From: an uncultured Bacilli bacterium
GTDB taxonomy: Bacteria > Bacillota_I > Bacilli_A > RFN20 > DUOF01
Reading direction: 5' to 3'
Assembly: GCA_934101685.1 (NCBI GenBank)
Contig: CAKORZ010000023.1
Coordinates: 1 to 17,827, forward strand
Length of the DNA stretch: 17,827 bases
The notes under the pieces were generated by a model. The model saw only the letters and a list, made by a program, of their open reading frames with translations. It was not told where the DNA came from and searched no databases. Below, in pieces: positions 1 to 9,700 of this stretch; position 1 is the stretch's first letter; every line of letters begins with the position of its first letter. The translations under genes and the position numbers were made by a program.

Positions 1-31
1 TGTTTTTACCACCTTTAGGTCTTCCTGGCAT
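1..31 (-). CDS. 5' end of an unidentified gene (partial)
   Basis: Only the first ten codons are inside the window, reading M-P-G-R-P-K-G-G-K-N, and the rest lies beyond position 1. I chose the ATG at 31-29 because an AAAGGAG ribosome-binding site (47-41) sits 9 bases upstream of it. An in-frame ATG at 40-38 directly abuts that site and is less likely. The Gly-Arg-Pro core in a basic context resembles an AT-hook and is also seen at the start of some DNA-binding or transposase proteins, but ten residues cannot identify a family. It lies just downstream of the terminator that closes the lipoprotein gene, so it is probably transcribed separately. Confidence 0.5.
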   Translation of the reverse strand, partial: MPGRPKGGKN

Positions 32-54
32 GTTTTTCATCTCCTTTACTATAA

Positions 55-63
55 ATTATATCA
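55..63 (-). promoter_or_regulatory. possible extended -10 promoter for the partial gene
   Basis: The minus strand reads TGA followed by TATAAT, an exact match to an extended -10 element (TGnTATAAT). No -35 is recognisable: the spacing would put it inside the terminator hairpin upstream. Transcription would start near position 48, leaving a leader of only a few bases before the ribosome-binding site. Chance TATAAT matches are common in DNA this AT-rich. Confidence 0.35.
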
Positions 64-98
64 AAAAAAGTAGACACATCTTTTTTGTGTCTACTTTT
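63..98 (-). terminator. rho-independent terminator after the lipoprotein gene
   Basis: A perfect 13-bp inverted repeat (arms 86-98 and 66-78, loop 79-85) is followed on the minus strand by a run of seven U (69-63, partly shared with the stem). It lies about 50 bases after the lipoprotein stop codon and ends the pilin-like/lipoprotein unit. The plus-strand side lacks a good U tract, so it works mainly leftward. Confidence 0.85.
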
Positions 99-146
99 AG
101 CTTACAACTTCAGATTATCAATTTCTCAATCTTTAAAATTAATCAA

Positions 147-1940
147 CTATTCTTGTGATGGAGTAGTAGAATATCCAAAGCTATATGTATATAATACCCC
201 ATCGCTATAAAACTTAACTGATTTAATTTTTCCATTTTCTAATTCAATAGTTAATATAGGTATTAAAACATCTTTGCTATATATTTTATATGTATTATTT
301 CCATCTTTTTCAAACTTATCATATTCTAAATCACCAGTATATAATTGTTTTAATGAATTAAGAAGTGATTTAGTTATTCCATCAGCAGTTGATGTAGAGT
401 CATTAAAATTAACTATATCAGCATTGCTATTATATGTTCTTTGCATTGGCTCTCCAAATACATTAACTATAACACTTAAATCAAAATTTTCGGTATTTTC
501 AATTGTTGTTTTTAAATCTTTCAAATTAGCACTTTCATGTAAGCAAACACTTACAATATTTTCTTGTAATTGAGAATTAAAATCAAAAGAATTACTTGTG
601 CAATTACCACCATTTACTGTTGTCCATGTATAAGCATAATTTTTTAGTTTTGCATGAACCGCTTCTTTAGAAGTAAATTTTTTTAATTTTGTTTCAATAG
701 ACTCATTATTAACTGGTACAACTGTAATAATATTTTCAAATGTATTAGAAGCCTTTGCTTCAGTTTCTAATTCTTTTATATCTGTAATTATTTTAATAAA
801 ATGCTTATCTTTTGCATTATTAGGAATATTAATTGCTGATATTGTTTCATATTTAATTTCATATTTAGCATTATCAAATTCAAATTCAATTAAGATACCA
901 TTTTCAATAGTTAATTTATATTTCTCATTGTTTTCACTAGTAACCTCATATGTAAACTTACTTCCATCTTTTATTGGATTTTCTTCAAAAGTAGCTACCT
1001 TCAAGTCTTTTACTCTAATATACTTATATACATCTTCTACACTAGATATCTCAAAACCTGTGTTCTTTAAGCTATACTTAAGAATACTAGTATTGTCGTC
1101 ATATTGATAATAGTTATTTCCATCAACCTTATAAGAATACTTGTTACCAGCATCTTTAACTTCCATTTTGAATTTTGTACTATCGCCTAAATTTTTTACA
1201 TTGGCTGTGATATTACCATTTTTAACTACTATTCCATCAGTATTTTTTCCAAATGCATCAACAGCATTTTGTAATTCTGTTTTCACATTTTTCTCTATAG
1301 CTTTACCATATAATGTTTGATCTTTTGCAATTTTATATGTAGAAACATCTATTTTTTTACTTGGAGTGCAATCTGCATCTGTATACCATTCAAATGTATA
1401 ATTACTATATTTATCTACATATGTTATGTTTCTACCTATGGTTCTACCTGATATTACTTTTTCAAAAGATCCAGTAGTATCAAAATCGCCAAGACCAAAT
1501 GGGTTAGTATCATCTCTTTCTAAATTCAAAACGGACCTATTCGTAGATGCTTTTAATACATAACGTACAATATATGTTTGTGTTGATCCATCTAATGTAT
1601 TATTACTAGTGCAATCAAAGTTTGCCACATAACTACCTATACTAGCTTCCGTAACTTGGAACTGATAAGTAGGATTGGTATTAATATTTTCAATACTATT
1701 ACCAGTTACATTAACATTAGTTCCATCTAACTCTAATTTAGAAAAAGTACAACCAGGGTTAGGATACATCTTTAAAGTAACTGTTGCGCCCATTTCATAC
1801 CTTCCACCACCAGTTATAGTTCCAAACTCCTCTTCATTAGAAGAAGCTTTAATTTCATATGTTGGATTTTCACCACATCCACTAGTTAATCCTAAGCAAA
1901 TGGCAATCATCAAGCTAAATAATATATTTTTCCTTTTCAT
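147..1940 (-). CDS. large surface lipoprotein with InlB-type repeats
   Basis: Encodes about 597 residues. The N-terminus is a lipoprotein signal: basic Lys/Arg residues, a hydrophobic stretch, then L-T-S-G-C with Cys22 as the probable lipidated residue, so the protein should be anchored on the outer face of the membrane. Residues about 27-110 resemble a divergent InlB B-repeat (G-G-G-x-Y-x-x-G-A-x-V-T-L pattern). Residues about 123-215 resemble the Listeria-Bacteroides repeat (F-x-W-Y-T-D, then T-L-Y-G-K). The rest is beta-rich and unassigned; its middle could be a LolA/LppX-like fold, but that is a guess. Cysteines at 64 and 110, plus later ones, could form disulfides. I chose the ATG at 1940 rather than the in-frame GTG at 1949, because that GTG lies inside the AGGTGAT ribosome-binding site. 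The start is one base after the stop of the upstream pilin-like gene, so the two are probably translationally coupled. Function unknown. Confidence 0.85.
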   Translation of the reverse strand: MKRKNILFSLMIAICLGLTSGCGENPTYEIKASSNEEEFGTITGGGRYEMGATVTLKMYPNPGCTFSKLELDGTNVNVTGNSIENINTNPTYQFQVTEASIGSYVANFDCTSNNTLDGSTQTYIVRYVLKASTNRSVLNLERDDTNPFGLGDFDTTGSFEKVISGRTIGRNITYVDKYSNYTFEWYTDADCTPSKKIDVSTYKIAKDQTLYGKAIEKNVKTELQNAVDAFGKNTDGIVVKNGNITANVKNLGDSTKFKMEVKDAGNKYSYKVDGNNYYQYDDNTSILKYSLKNTGFEISSVEDVYKYIRVKDLKVATFEENPIKDGSKFTYEVTSENNEKYKLTIENGILIEFEFDNAKYEIKYETISAINIPNNAKDKHFIKIITDIKELETEAKASNTFENIITVVPVNNESIETKLKKFTSKEAVHAKLKNYAYTWTTVNGGNCTSNSFDFNSQLQENIVSVCLHESANLKDLKTTIENTENFDLSVIVNVFGEPMQRTYNSNADIVNFNDSTSTADGITKSLLNSLKQLYTGDLEYDKFEKDGNNTYKIYSKDVLIPILTIELENGKIKSVKFYSDGVLYTYSFGYSTTPSQE

Positions 1941-1941
1941 A

Positions 1942-2841
1942 TTAATCACCTATCCCCACTGCATTTTTAATAACATTTTCTAATAGTTTAATAACCCCAG
2001 TAGTTCCATACGCTATAGCAACACCTATTACTAGCCACTTCAAAGCACCAATCTTTTCTTGTCTAACTTGTGGTTCATCAGCAGCTTTTATAATTTTAAT
2101 TCCTAAGATTGCTCCTCTCACAACTAATAATGCTCCTAAAAGCGCCCATATAACAGGCAAAACTATTGTATATACAATCTCTGTTATTTTTTGCATAAGA
2201 TTACTAATATCTTGCTCAGGTATTTCTGTTGAAATAGTGCTCTTACTACTAAACTCATTAATGTTTATTTGTAATTTAGTATATTTTTGCTCATCACTAG
2301 TATCCCAAGCTAAACAACTTGTAAAGTCACCATTAGCATTTTTTGAATTAGGATCTCTTACCTTACAAAAATAAGTAGTTACATAAATAATATAATATTT
2401 ATTAGCGTAATAGCCAAGATTATTTAAAATAGGATCATCTTGTTTACTTACATAAAAAGAAACTTTTGTTGGATTATTATCACTATAACTAGATGGTCCC
2501 TTTACAATATAAGAGCTTAAAGTATTTGAACTTTTCTCCACAAAATTAACAACATTATCACTATTTGCACTTGGTGTACATCTCTTGGCAGAAGAACTTG
2601 TAAAATTAGAATCTGATTCACACCAAATATATGTTGCAGTCAAAGCATCAGTATCATTTCCTTTTTGGCTTTGAAAACCTCTTTGATATGTAACCTCTAT
2701 TCTTACACCCTCTTTACTAACTGACACACTTGTATAATTCTTACTTGGGTCATAGTTAGCACTTACATCAGTATTTGACACAAGTAACATGATAAAAGCA
2801 CTAAACAAAAAAACAAAAAAGTATTTAATGACTTTTTTCAT
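1942..2841 (-). CDS. secreted ectodomain fused to a T4SS/VirB2-like pilin module
   Basis: Encodes 299 residues. Residues 1-28 form a signal peptide (two Lys, a long hydrophobic core, cleavage after V-S-A). Residues about 29-205 are an exported, beta-rich, polar domain with four cysteines (74, 88, 159, 176) that could form two disulfides. Residues about 222-251 and 269-287 are two hydrophobic helices separated by a short charged linker containing A-A-D-E-P-Q-V-R-Q-E-K. This C-terminal part matches what I know of the two-helix TrbC/VirB2-like pilin domain of Gram-positive type IV secretion genes. An ectodomain of this size is not typical of a plain pilin subunit. The gene has its own promoter after the rpoC terminator, a GAGGTGAT ribosome-binding site, and ends one base before the lipoprotein start. 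Whether it assembles into a fibre is unknown; no ATPase or channel gene is nearby. Confidence 0.85.
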   Translation of the reverse strand: MKKVIKYFFVFLFSAFIMLLVSNTDVSANYDPSKNYTSVSVSKEGVRIEVTYQRGFQSQKGNDTDALTATYIWCESDSNFTSSSAKRCTPSANSDNVVNFVEKSSNTLSSYIVKGPSSYSDNNPTKVSFYVSKQDDPILNNLGYYANKYYIIYVTTYFCKVRDPNSKNANGDFTSCLAWDTSDEQKYTKLQININEFSSKSTISTEIPEQDISNLMQKITEIVYTIVLPVIWALLGALLVVRGAILGIKIIKAADEPQVRQEKIGALKWLVIGVAIAYGTTGVIKLLENVIKNAVGIGD

Positions 2842-2861
2842 AAAAAATCACCTCTATTAAA

Positions 2862-2890
2862 ATAGTACCTTTTTATTAATAAAAGTTCAA
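2862..2890 (-). promoter_or_regulatory. sigma-A type promoter of the pilin-like/lipoprotein unit
   Basis: TTGAAC (2890-2885) and TACTAT (2867-2862) are separated by exactly 17 bases. The start site would be near 2855, giving a leader of roughly 15 bases that holds the GAGGTGAT ribosome-binding site. It lies just after the rpoC terminator, so the surface cassette appears independently transcribed. Confidence 0.65.
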
Positions 2891-2922
2891 TTCCTTGCTT
2901 TTGTTTTTTGCGTTTTTTGTAG

Positions 2923-2946
2923 AAAAAAAGGAGCCTTAAAGGCTCC
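2923..2946 (-). terminator. rho-independent terminator after rpoC
   Basis: A GC-rich stem (GGAGCC paired with GGCTCC, arms 2946-2941 and 2935-2930, five-base loop) is followed by seven U on the minus strand (2929-2923). It starts about 15 bases past the rpoC stop and closes the rpoBC unit. Confidence 0.93.
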
Positions 2947-2960
2947 TAATACTAATTTGA

Positions 2961-5900
2961 TTAATCTAACAAAGTTAAATCATCATCTATTTCAATGTCA
3001 TCAGCTACATCTTGATGAATTGCAAGACCAGTACCAGCAGGTATTAATTTACCTACGATAACATTTTCTTTTAATCCTTTCAAGTAGTCATATTTGCCCT
3101 TTATAACTGCATCTGTTAACATTCTGTTTGTTTCTTGGAATGATGCACTAGATAAGAATGAATCAGTTTCTAGACTTGCTTTAGTAATACCTAAAATCAT
3201 AGGTCTTGCAACTGCAGGTCTTCCACCTCTAAGTAATACTTCTTTATTAACTCTAGTGAACTCATTGATATCAATTCTAGTACCTGGTAATAAATCACTA
3301 TCACCTGATTCAAGAACAGTCATCTTTCTAAGCATTTGACGTACAATTACTTCAACGTGCTTATCTGAAATTTCATCACCTTGTAATTTATATACTTTCT
3401 TAATTTCTTTAAGAATATATCTTTGAACAGCCTTAACATCACTAACTTCAAGTAATTGTTTAGGGTTAATACTACCATCAGTTAATTGTTGACCATTCTT
3501 TACTTTATCTCCAACTTTAACGATAACTTTAGAACCAAAGTTAGTCATATAAGTTTTCTTATCATACTTGTTAGCAACAACGATTTCGCTTCTTCCACCA
3601 TTTTCATTGATTTCTAAGATTTCACCACTAATTTCACTAATTAAAGCTTCTCCTTTAGGATTACGAGATTCTACTAATTCTTGAATACGAGGTAAACCTT
3701 GAGTGATATCGGCACCAGCAACACCACCAGTATGGAATGTTCTCATGGTTAATTGAGTACCACGTTCACCGATAGATTGAGCAGCCATAACACCTACAGC
3801 TTCACCAATTTCTACTTCGTTACCAGTTGCTAAGTTAAGACCATAACATTTTCTACAAACACCATGATCACATTTACAAGTAAATAATGTTCTAATTTCT
3901 ACTTCTTTAATGCCAGCATCTACTATTTCTTTAGCTTTAGCTGCACTAATTAATTCATTAGCGTGTACAATGATTTCTCCAGTATTTGGATTAACTACAT
4001 CACGCATAGAAGTTCTACCATATAATCTGTTTTGTAAAGAAGAAATAACTGTATTTTCTTTTTCATTTATGATATCAGATACCATTGTACCAGCATCACA
4101 ACCACAATCTTCTTCATTAACAATAATATCGTGAGATACATCAATAAGTCTTCTTGTTAAGTAACCTGCATCTGCTGTCTTTAATGCAGTATCGGTATTA
4201 CCCTTTCTAGCACCGTGAGTTGAAATAAAGAACTCAGATACAGTTAAACCTTCTCTAAATGAAGATTTAATAGGGATTTCAATAGTTTGACCAGTAGTAT
4301 TAGCCATAGGCCCTCTCATACCACATACTTGAGAGAAGTTCTTGATACTACCACGGGCACCAGAATTTGAAATATCGCATAGTGGGTTATACTTATCAGC
4401 TTCAAATTGAGCTTCAACACATTTACTAACTTGTTTATTAACTTCTTCCCATTTCTTAATAACAGCTTCGTATCTACCTTTTTCATCAAGTAAACCTTTT
4501 TCAAACATAGCATTTGTCTTATCAACAACTTTATCTGCTTCTGCAAGAATAGCTGCTTTTTCAGGAACAACTTTAATATCATTAATAGAAATAGTAATTC
4601 CAGATTTAGTAGAATACTTAAATCCTAAATCTTTCATTCTATCCATCATCTTAGAAGTTTCCATAGTTTTGAATTTATTAAATACATCACTAATAATAGG
4701 ACCATATTGGTTCTTCTTACAAGGTTTTCCAACAGGCATATTTTCAATATATTCCTTAATGTTAGTACCTTTCTTAACAATATATTTATCATTCATCTTA
4801 GTTAAACTAGCTGCATCAAATTCATTTAAATATTGATAATCAGTTGGGAAAATAGTATTAAATATTACTTTACCAACACTAGTTACTAAATAATCTTCTT
4901 GATTATAGTTACGGAAACAAGGTTTTTTCATATTAGCTATTTTAATAGCAATTCTATTATGAGCATGAATCTGGTTAGTATTATAAGCTAACATAACAGC
5001 ATCTTCATCCTTAAATACTTTACCATCACATTCAGCAAAATACTTATAATCTTCAGCCATCTTTAGGTCGCCTTTTTCTTCAAAATTTTTCGCCATATTT
5101 AAGAAATCCTGTGCATTGAATTCTTTAGTTAAATAATACATACCTAAAATCATATCTTGTGAAGGAGAAACGATAGGTGTTCCATCCTTAGGTGAAAGGA
5201 TATTATTAGAAGCTAGCATTAATACTCTAGATTCTGTTTTTGCTTCTTCACTTAAAGGAACGTGAACTGCCATTTGGTCTCCATCGAAGTCGGCATTGAA
5301 CGCACTACATACAAGTGGGTGAAGTCTTATTGCTTTACCTTCTACTAGTTTAGGTTCAAATGCTTGAATTGATAATCTGTGAAGAGTAGGAGCACGGTTA
5401 AGTAATACTGGATGTTCTTTACTTACTGCTTGTACTACATCCCAAATTCTATCATCCATTTTATCAATTAATTTATCTGCTTTCTTATGAGAATCAACAA
5501 TTCCTCTTTTAATCATTTCACAAGCAATGAAAGGTCTAAATAATTGAACTGCCATTTCTCTAGGTAATCCACATTGATACATTTTTAAATCTGGTCCAAC
5601 AACAATAACACTACGTCCAGAATAGTCAACTCTCTTACCTAATAAGTTTTGACGGAATCTACCTTGTTTACCTTTCAATGAGTGAGATAAAGATTTTAAT
5701 GCTCTACCTCCAGCTCCAGTAACAGGTTTATTCTTTCTACCATTATCAATTAATGCATCTACTGCTTCTTGAAGCATTCTCTTTTCGTTATTTAAAATAA
5801 CTGTAGGTGCATTCATATCTTGTAATTTCTTTAATCTTATATTACGAGAAATAACTCTTCTATATAAGTCATTTAAATCACTAGCAGCTAATCTACCACC

Positions 5901-6785
5901 ATCAAGTTGAAGTAATGGTCTTAAATCAGGTGGGATAACTGGAAGTGCAGTAAGAATCATCCATTCAGGTTTATTTTCAGATTGTCTAAAAGCATTAATA
6001 ACTTCTAGTCTCTTTAATAATTTAACTCTTTTTTGATTCTTATCGCCTTGAGTTTCTTTTAACTCAGCTCTAATTTTATTAAATTCTGCTTCTATATCTA
6101 AATCATGTAATAATGTTTGAATAGCTTCAGCACCAACACCAAATTTAGCACCAGTGTAATCACTAATAAAGCTTGCATTATTACTAAATTCAAATGGTTC
6201 TTTAGGGTTATTAATTCTTTCAAGTAAAGAGTTTCCATATGTATATTCATATGATTCTGGATCTAACTTTTCTAGAATTTCACCAATTATAACGCTAAAT
6301 CTTTCTCTAGCAGTCTTTTCATCTAATACATCACCTTTATTTAAATGTTTACATGTACCTGGATCAAGAACTACTTGTGACATGAAGTAAATTACTTCTT
6401 CTACTTGCTTAGCAGGTATATCAAGTACTAATCCCATTTTAGGAGAAATACCCTTGATATACCATATATGAGCAACTGGAGTAGCAAGTTCAATGTGTCC
6501 CATTCTTTCTCTTCTAACACTCTTAGAAGTTATTTCAACACCACACTTTTCACATACCATTCCTTGGAAACGAATTTTCTTATATTTACCACAATGACAT
6601 TCATAATCCTTACTAGGTCCAAAGATTCTTTCACAGAATAATCCATCTAGTTCAGGTTTTTGTGAACGATAGTTAATAGTCTCTGCTTTTTTAACTTCAC
6701 CATAAGACCATTCTCTAATTTTTTCAGGAGAAGCAAGTCCTACCTTAACTGCTGCGTAACGATTTACATCCATAACTGTAGCCAT
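2961..6785 (-). CDS. rpoC: DNA-directed RNA polymerase subunit beta'
   Basis: Encodes 1274 residues of the largest catalytic subunit of RNA polymerase. Visible landmarks in order: the N-terminal zinc site (Cys63, 65, 78, 81), the clamp/rudder region, the catalytic N-A-D-F-D-G-D motif with Mg-binding Asp499, 501 and 503, the trigger-loop region with R-T-F-H-T-G-G, and the second zinc site (Cys near 893, 968, 975 and 978). I chose the ATG at 6785 because of a GGGAGG site just upstream and the expected M-x-x-V-M-D-V-N start; an upstream in-frame ATG lies inside rpoB. It begins 13 bases after the rpoB stop, so rpoBC is one unit. The protein is longer than B. subtilis RpoC (1199). About 46 extra residues lie in 141-214, between the D-P-G segment and F-G-V-G-A-E-A. 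Confidence 0.98.
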   Translation of the reverse strand: MATVMDVNRYAAVKVGLASPEKIREWSYGEVKKAETINYRSQKPELDGLFCERIFGPSKDYECHCGKYKKIRFQGMVCEKCGVEITSKSVRRERMGHIELATPVAHIWYIKGISPKMGLVLDIPAKQVEEVIYFMSQVVLDPGTCKHLNKGDVLDEKTARERFSVIIGEILEKLDPESYEYTYGNSLLERINNPKEPFEFSNNASFISDYTGAKFGVGAEAIQTLLHDLDIEAEFNKIRAELKETQGDKNQKRVKLLKRLEVINAFRQSENKPEWMILTALPVIPPDLRPLLQLDGGRLAASDLNDLYRRVISRNIRLKKLQDMNAPTVILNNEKRMLQEAVDALIDNGRKNKPVTGAGGRALKSLSHSLKGKQGRFRQNLLGKRVDYSGRSVIVVGPDLKMYQCGLPREMAVQLFRPFIACEMIKRGIVDSHKKADKLIDKMDDRIWDVVQAVSKEHPVLLNRAPTLHRLSIQAFEPKLVEGKAIRLHPLVCSAFNADFDGDQMAVHVPLSEEAKTESRVLMLASNNILSPKDGTPIVSPSQDMILGMYYLTKEFNAQDFLNMAKNFEEKGDLKMAEDYKYFAECDGKVFKDEDAVMLAYNTNQIHAHNRIAIKIANMKKPCFRNYNQEDYLVTSVGKVIFNTIFPTDYQYLNEFDAASLTKMNDKYIVKKGTNIKEYIENMPVGKPCKKNQYGPIISDVFNKFKTMETSKMMDRMKDLGFKYSTKSGITISINDIKVVPEKAAILAEADKVVDKTNAMFEKGLLDEKGRYEAVIKKWEEVNKQVSKCVEAQFEADKYNPLCDISNSGARGSIKNFSQVCGMRGPMANTTGQTIEIPIKSSFREGLTVSEFFISTHGARKGNTDTALKTADAGYLTRRLIDVSHDIIVNEEDCGCDAGTMVSDIINEKENTVISSLQNRLYGRTSMRDVVNPNTGEIIVHANELISAAKAKEIVDAGIKEVEIRTLFTCKCDHGVCRKCYGLNLATGNEVEIGEAVGVMAAQSIGERGTQLTMRTFHTGGVAGADITQGLPRIQELVESRNPKGEALISEISGEILEINENGGRSEIVVANKYDKKTYMTNFGSKVIVKVGDKVKNGQQLTDGSINPKQLLEVSDVKAVQRYILKEIKKVYKLQGDEISDKHVEVIVRQMLRKMTVLESGDSDLLPGTRIDINEFTRVNKEVLLRGGRPAVARPMILGITKASLETDSFLSSASFQETNRMLTDAVIKGKYDYLKGLKENVIVGKLIPAGTGLAIHQDVADDIEIDDDLTLLD

Positions 6786-6798
6786 TTTCTTTCCTCCC

Positions 6799-9700
6799 TT
6801 ACTCGTAATCCTCATCGAAGTCGTCTGCCATTTCAGCTTCATCATCAACAGCAACGAAATCTGAGAATTGTTCTTTAATTGTATCTGCTAATCTTCTTTC
6901 TTCTCTTTCTTGATATTTTGTAGATGCCTTCATATCAATTACTTCACCATCTACATCATAAACTGTAATATCAATTGCAAGAGCTTGTAATTCCTTTTGT
7001 AATACCTTAAATGATTCAGGAACACCAGGTTTTGGTAAAGATTTACCTTTTATAATAGCTTCATATGTCTTAACTCTTCCTATTACATCATCTGATTTAA
7101 TAGTTAACATTTCTTGTAATGTATGAGCAGCGCCATATGCCTCTAATGCCCAAACTTCCATTTCACCAAATCTTTGACCACCATTTTGTGCTTTACCACC
7201 TAAAGGTTGTTGAGTAACTAATGAATAAGGTCCTGTAGCACGTGCATGTAACTTATCATCAACCATGTGAGCTAACTTTAACATGTACATAACACCAACT
7301 GAAATTCTAGCATCAAATGGCTCTCCAGTTCTTCCATCATAAAGAATTGTTTTACCATCTTCTGCGATACCAGCATCTTTCATCATCTTCTTAAGATCTT
7401 CATCTTTAACACCATCAAATACTGGAGTAGCTATTTTCATTCCAAGTTTCATAGCAGCATAACCTAAGTGCATCTCTAGAACTTGTCCAATGTTCATACG
7501 GGAAGGAACACCTAGTGGGTTAAGCATGATATCAACAGGAGTACCATCAGGTAAGAATGGCATATCTTCTTGAGGCATAATACGTGAGATAACACCTTTG
7601 TTACCGTGACGTCCAGCCATCTTATCTCCTTCAGATATTTTACGTTTTTGAGCAACATATACTCTTATCATCTCGTTAACTCCTGGCTCTAATTCATCAC
7701 CATTTTTACGAGAGAAGTATTTAACATCAAGAACAATACCAGCACCACCATGAGGAACACGTAAAGACTTATCTTTACCTTCTTTTGTCTTTTCGCCAAA
7801 TATTGCCATCAACAATTTTTCTTCTGGTGTAGGTTCGCTTTGTCCTTTTGGAGTAATCTTACCAACTAAGATATCTCCCTCTTTTACTTCAGCACCTGGA
7901 ATTACAATACCACGATAATCAAGATTAACCTTTGCATCTTCACTAACATTAGGTACATCTCTTGTAATCTCTTCAGGTCCTAATTTTGTATCTCTACATT
8001 CAATTTGATAATCTTCGATATGAATTGAAGTATAAACATCATCTTTAACTAATCTATCAGACATAATGATAGCATCCTCATAGTTATATCCATCCCATGT
8101 CATGAATGCTACAGTAACATTTTGTCCTAAAGCTAATTCTCCATCTTGAACAGAAGCACCATCAGCTAAGATATCTCCAGCTTTAACTTTTTGTCCAACA
8201 TTAACACTAGGAGTTTGATTTAAGCAAGTTCCTTGGTTACTACTAGCAAACTTCTTTAAGTTATAAGTATGTTCACCATCTTTTGCTTCTACTTTTACTT
8301 TCTTAGAGTCAACATAAGTAACAGTACCATCAACTTTACATTGTAATGATGATCCTGAATCGTGTGCTATTTTTCTTTCAACACCTGTACCAACATATGG
8401 AGATTGAGGTCTTACTAGAGGTATAGCTTGACGTTGCATGTTAGCAGCCATCAAAGCACGGTGAGCATCATCGTTCTCTAGGAATGGTATACAAGAAGTT
8501 GAAATTGAAATTAATTGTTTTGGAGAAACGTCAACATAGTCAACATCTTCTCTTCTAATCAATATATTTTCTCCTCTATGACGAGCAACAACTCTTTCAT
8601 CAAGGATATGTCCTTCTTTATCCATATGAATATTAGCTTGTGCAACTGTAAAATCATTTTCTTGATCTGCAGTTAAGTAATCACACTCTTCTAATACCTT
8701 ACAAGTTTTCTTATCAACTCTTCTATAAGGAGTTTGAATAAATCCATTTTCATCTAGTTTAGCATATGTAGCTAAGTTAGAAATAAGTCCGATATTAGCA
8801 CCTTCTGGAGTTTCGATAGGGCATATTCTACCATAGTGAGAATAGTGAACATCACGAACTTCAACACCAGCTCTATCTTTATTAAGTCCACCAGGGCCTA
8901 AAGCACTAATTCTTCTCTTATTAGCTAATTCTGATAATGGATTAGTTTGATCCATAAATTGTGCTAATTGAGAATATGCAAAGAATTCTCTTAAAGCAGC
9001 ACTTAATGGTCTAATGTTAGTTAAACTTTGTGGAGTAATTGTAGATGTTTCAGAAATAGACATCTTTTCTTTAACTCCCTTTTCCATCTTAGATAATCCT
9101 GCTCTAAATTGGTTTTGAATAAGTTCACCAACAGATCTAATTCTTCTATTACCTAAATGGTCAATATCATCATTAATTAAATAACCATCAAAAGCATTTA
9201 AGAAGAATGAGAATGTAGCAATAATATCAGGAATATTTAAATTTCTTGCTTCACATGAACAGTCATTACCAATAATCTTCATAGTCTTAGTTTGAGTTTC
9301 ATCAGTATAAACTGTAACTATATTAACTGTATCTTCACCTTCACCATTTAAATATAAACTCTTATTTACATTTAATGTAACAGCATGAGCACCTTTTTCA
9401 AAGAATCCCATTTCTCTTAAATGGTCAACTTTTTCTTTAGTCATTAAAGTTCCTTTTTCATAAATTACTTCGCCTTCAGAATCAATTAAGTGTTCAGCAA
9501 CGATTTTATTTTGTAATCTAAAATATGCACTAAGTTTAGTATTAATTTTAAATCTACCAGCCTTAGCTAAATCATATCTTTTCTTATCAAAATATTTTTG
9601 GAACATTAAGTTTCTAGAACCTTCTTCAGTAGCAGGTTCACCAGGTCTTAATTTAGTATATATTTCTATTAATGCTTCTCTTGCATTACTAGTTGGATCT

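Noticed and set aside
274..1983. Two plus-strand open frames of about 100 codons opposite the lipoprotein
   Set aside because: They lie antisense to a well-supported gene, lack ribosome-binding sites and have no recognisable family features.
3094..4582. Short open frames on both strands inside rpoC
   Set aside because: Shadow frames of rpoC with low-complexity or Ser/Leu-rich translations.
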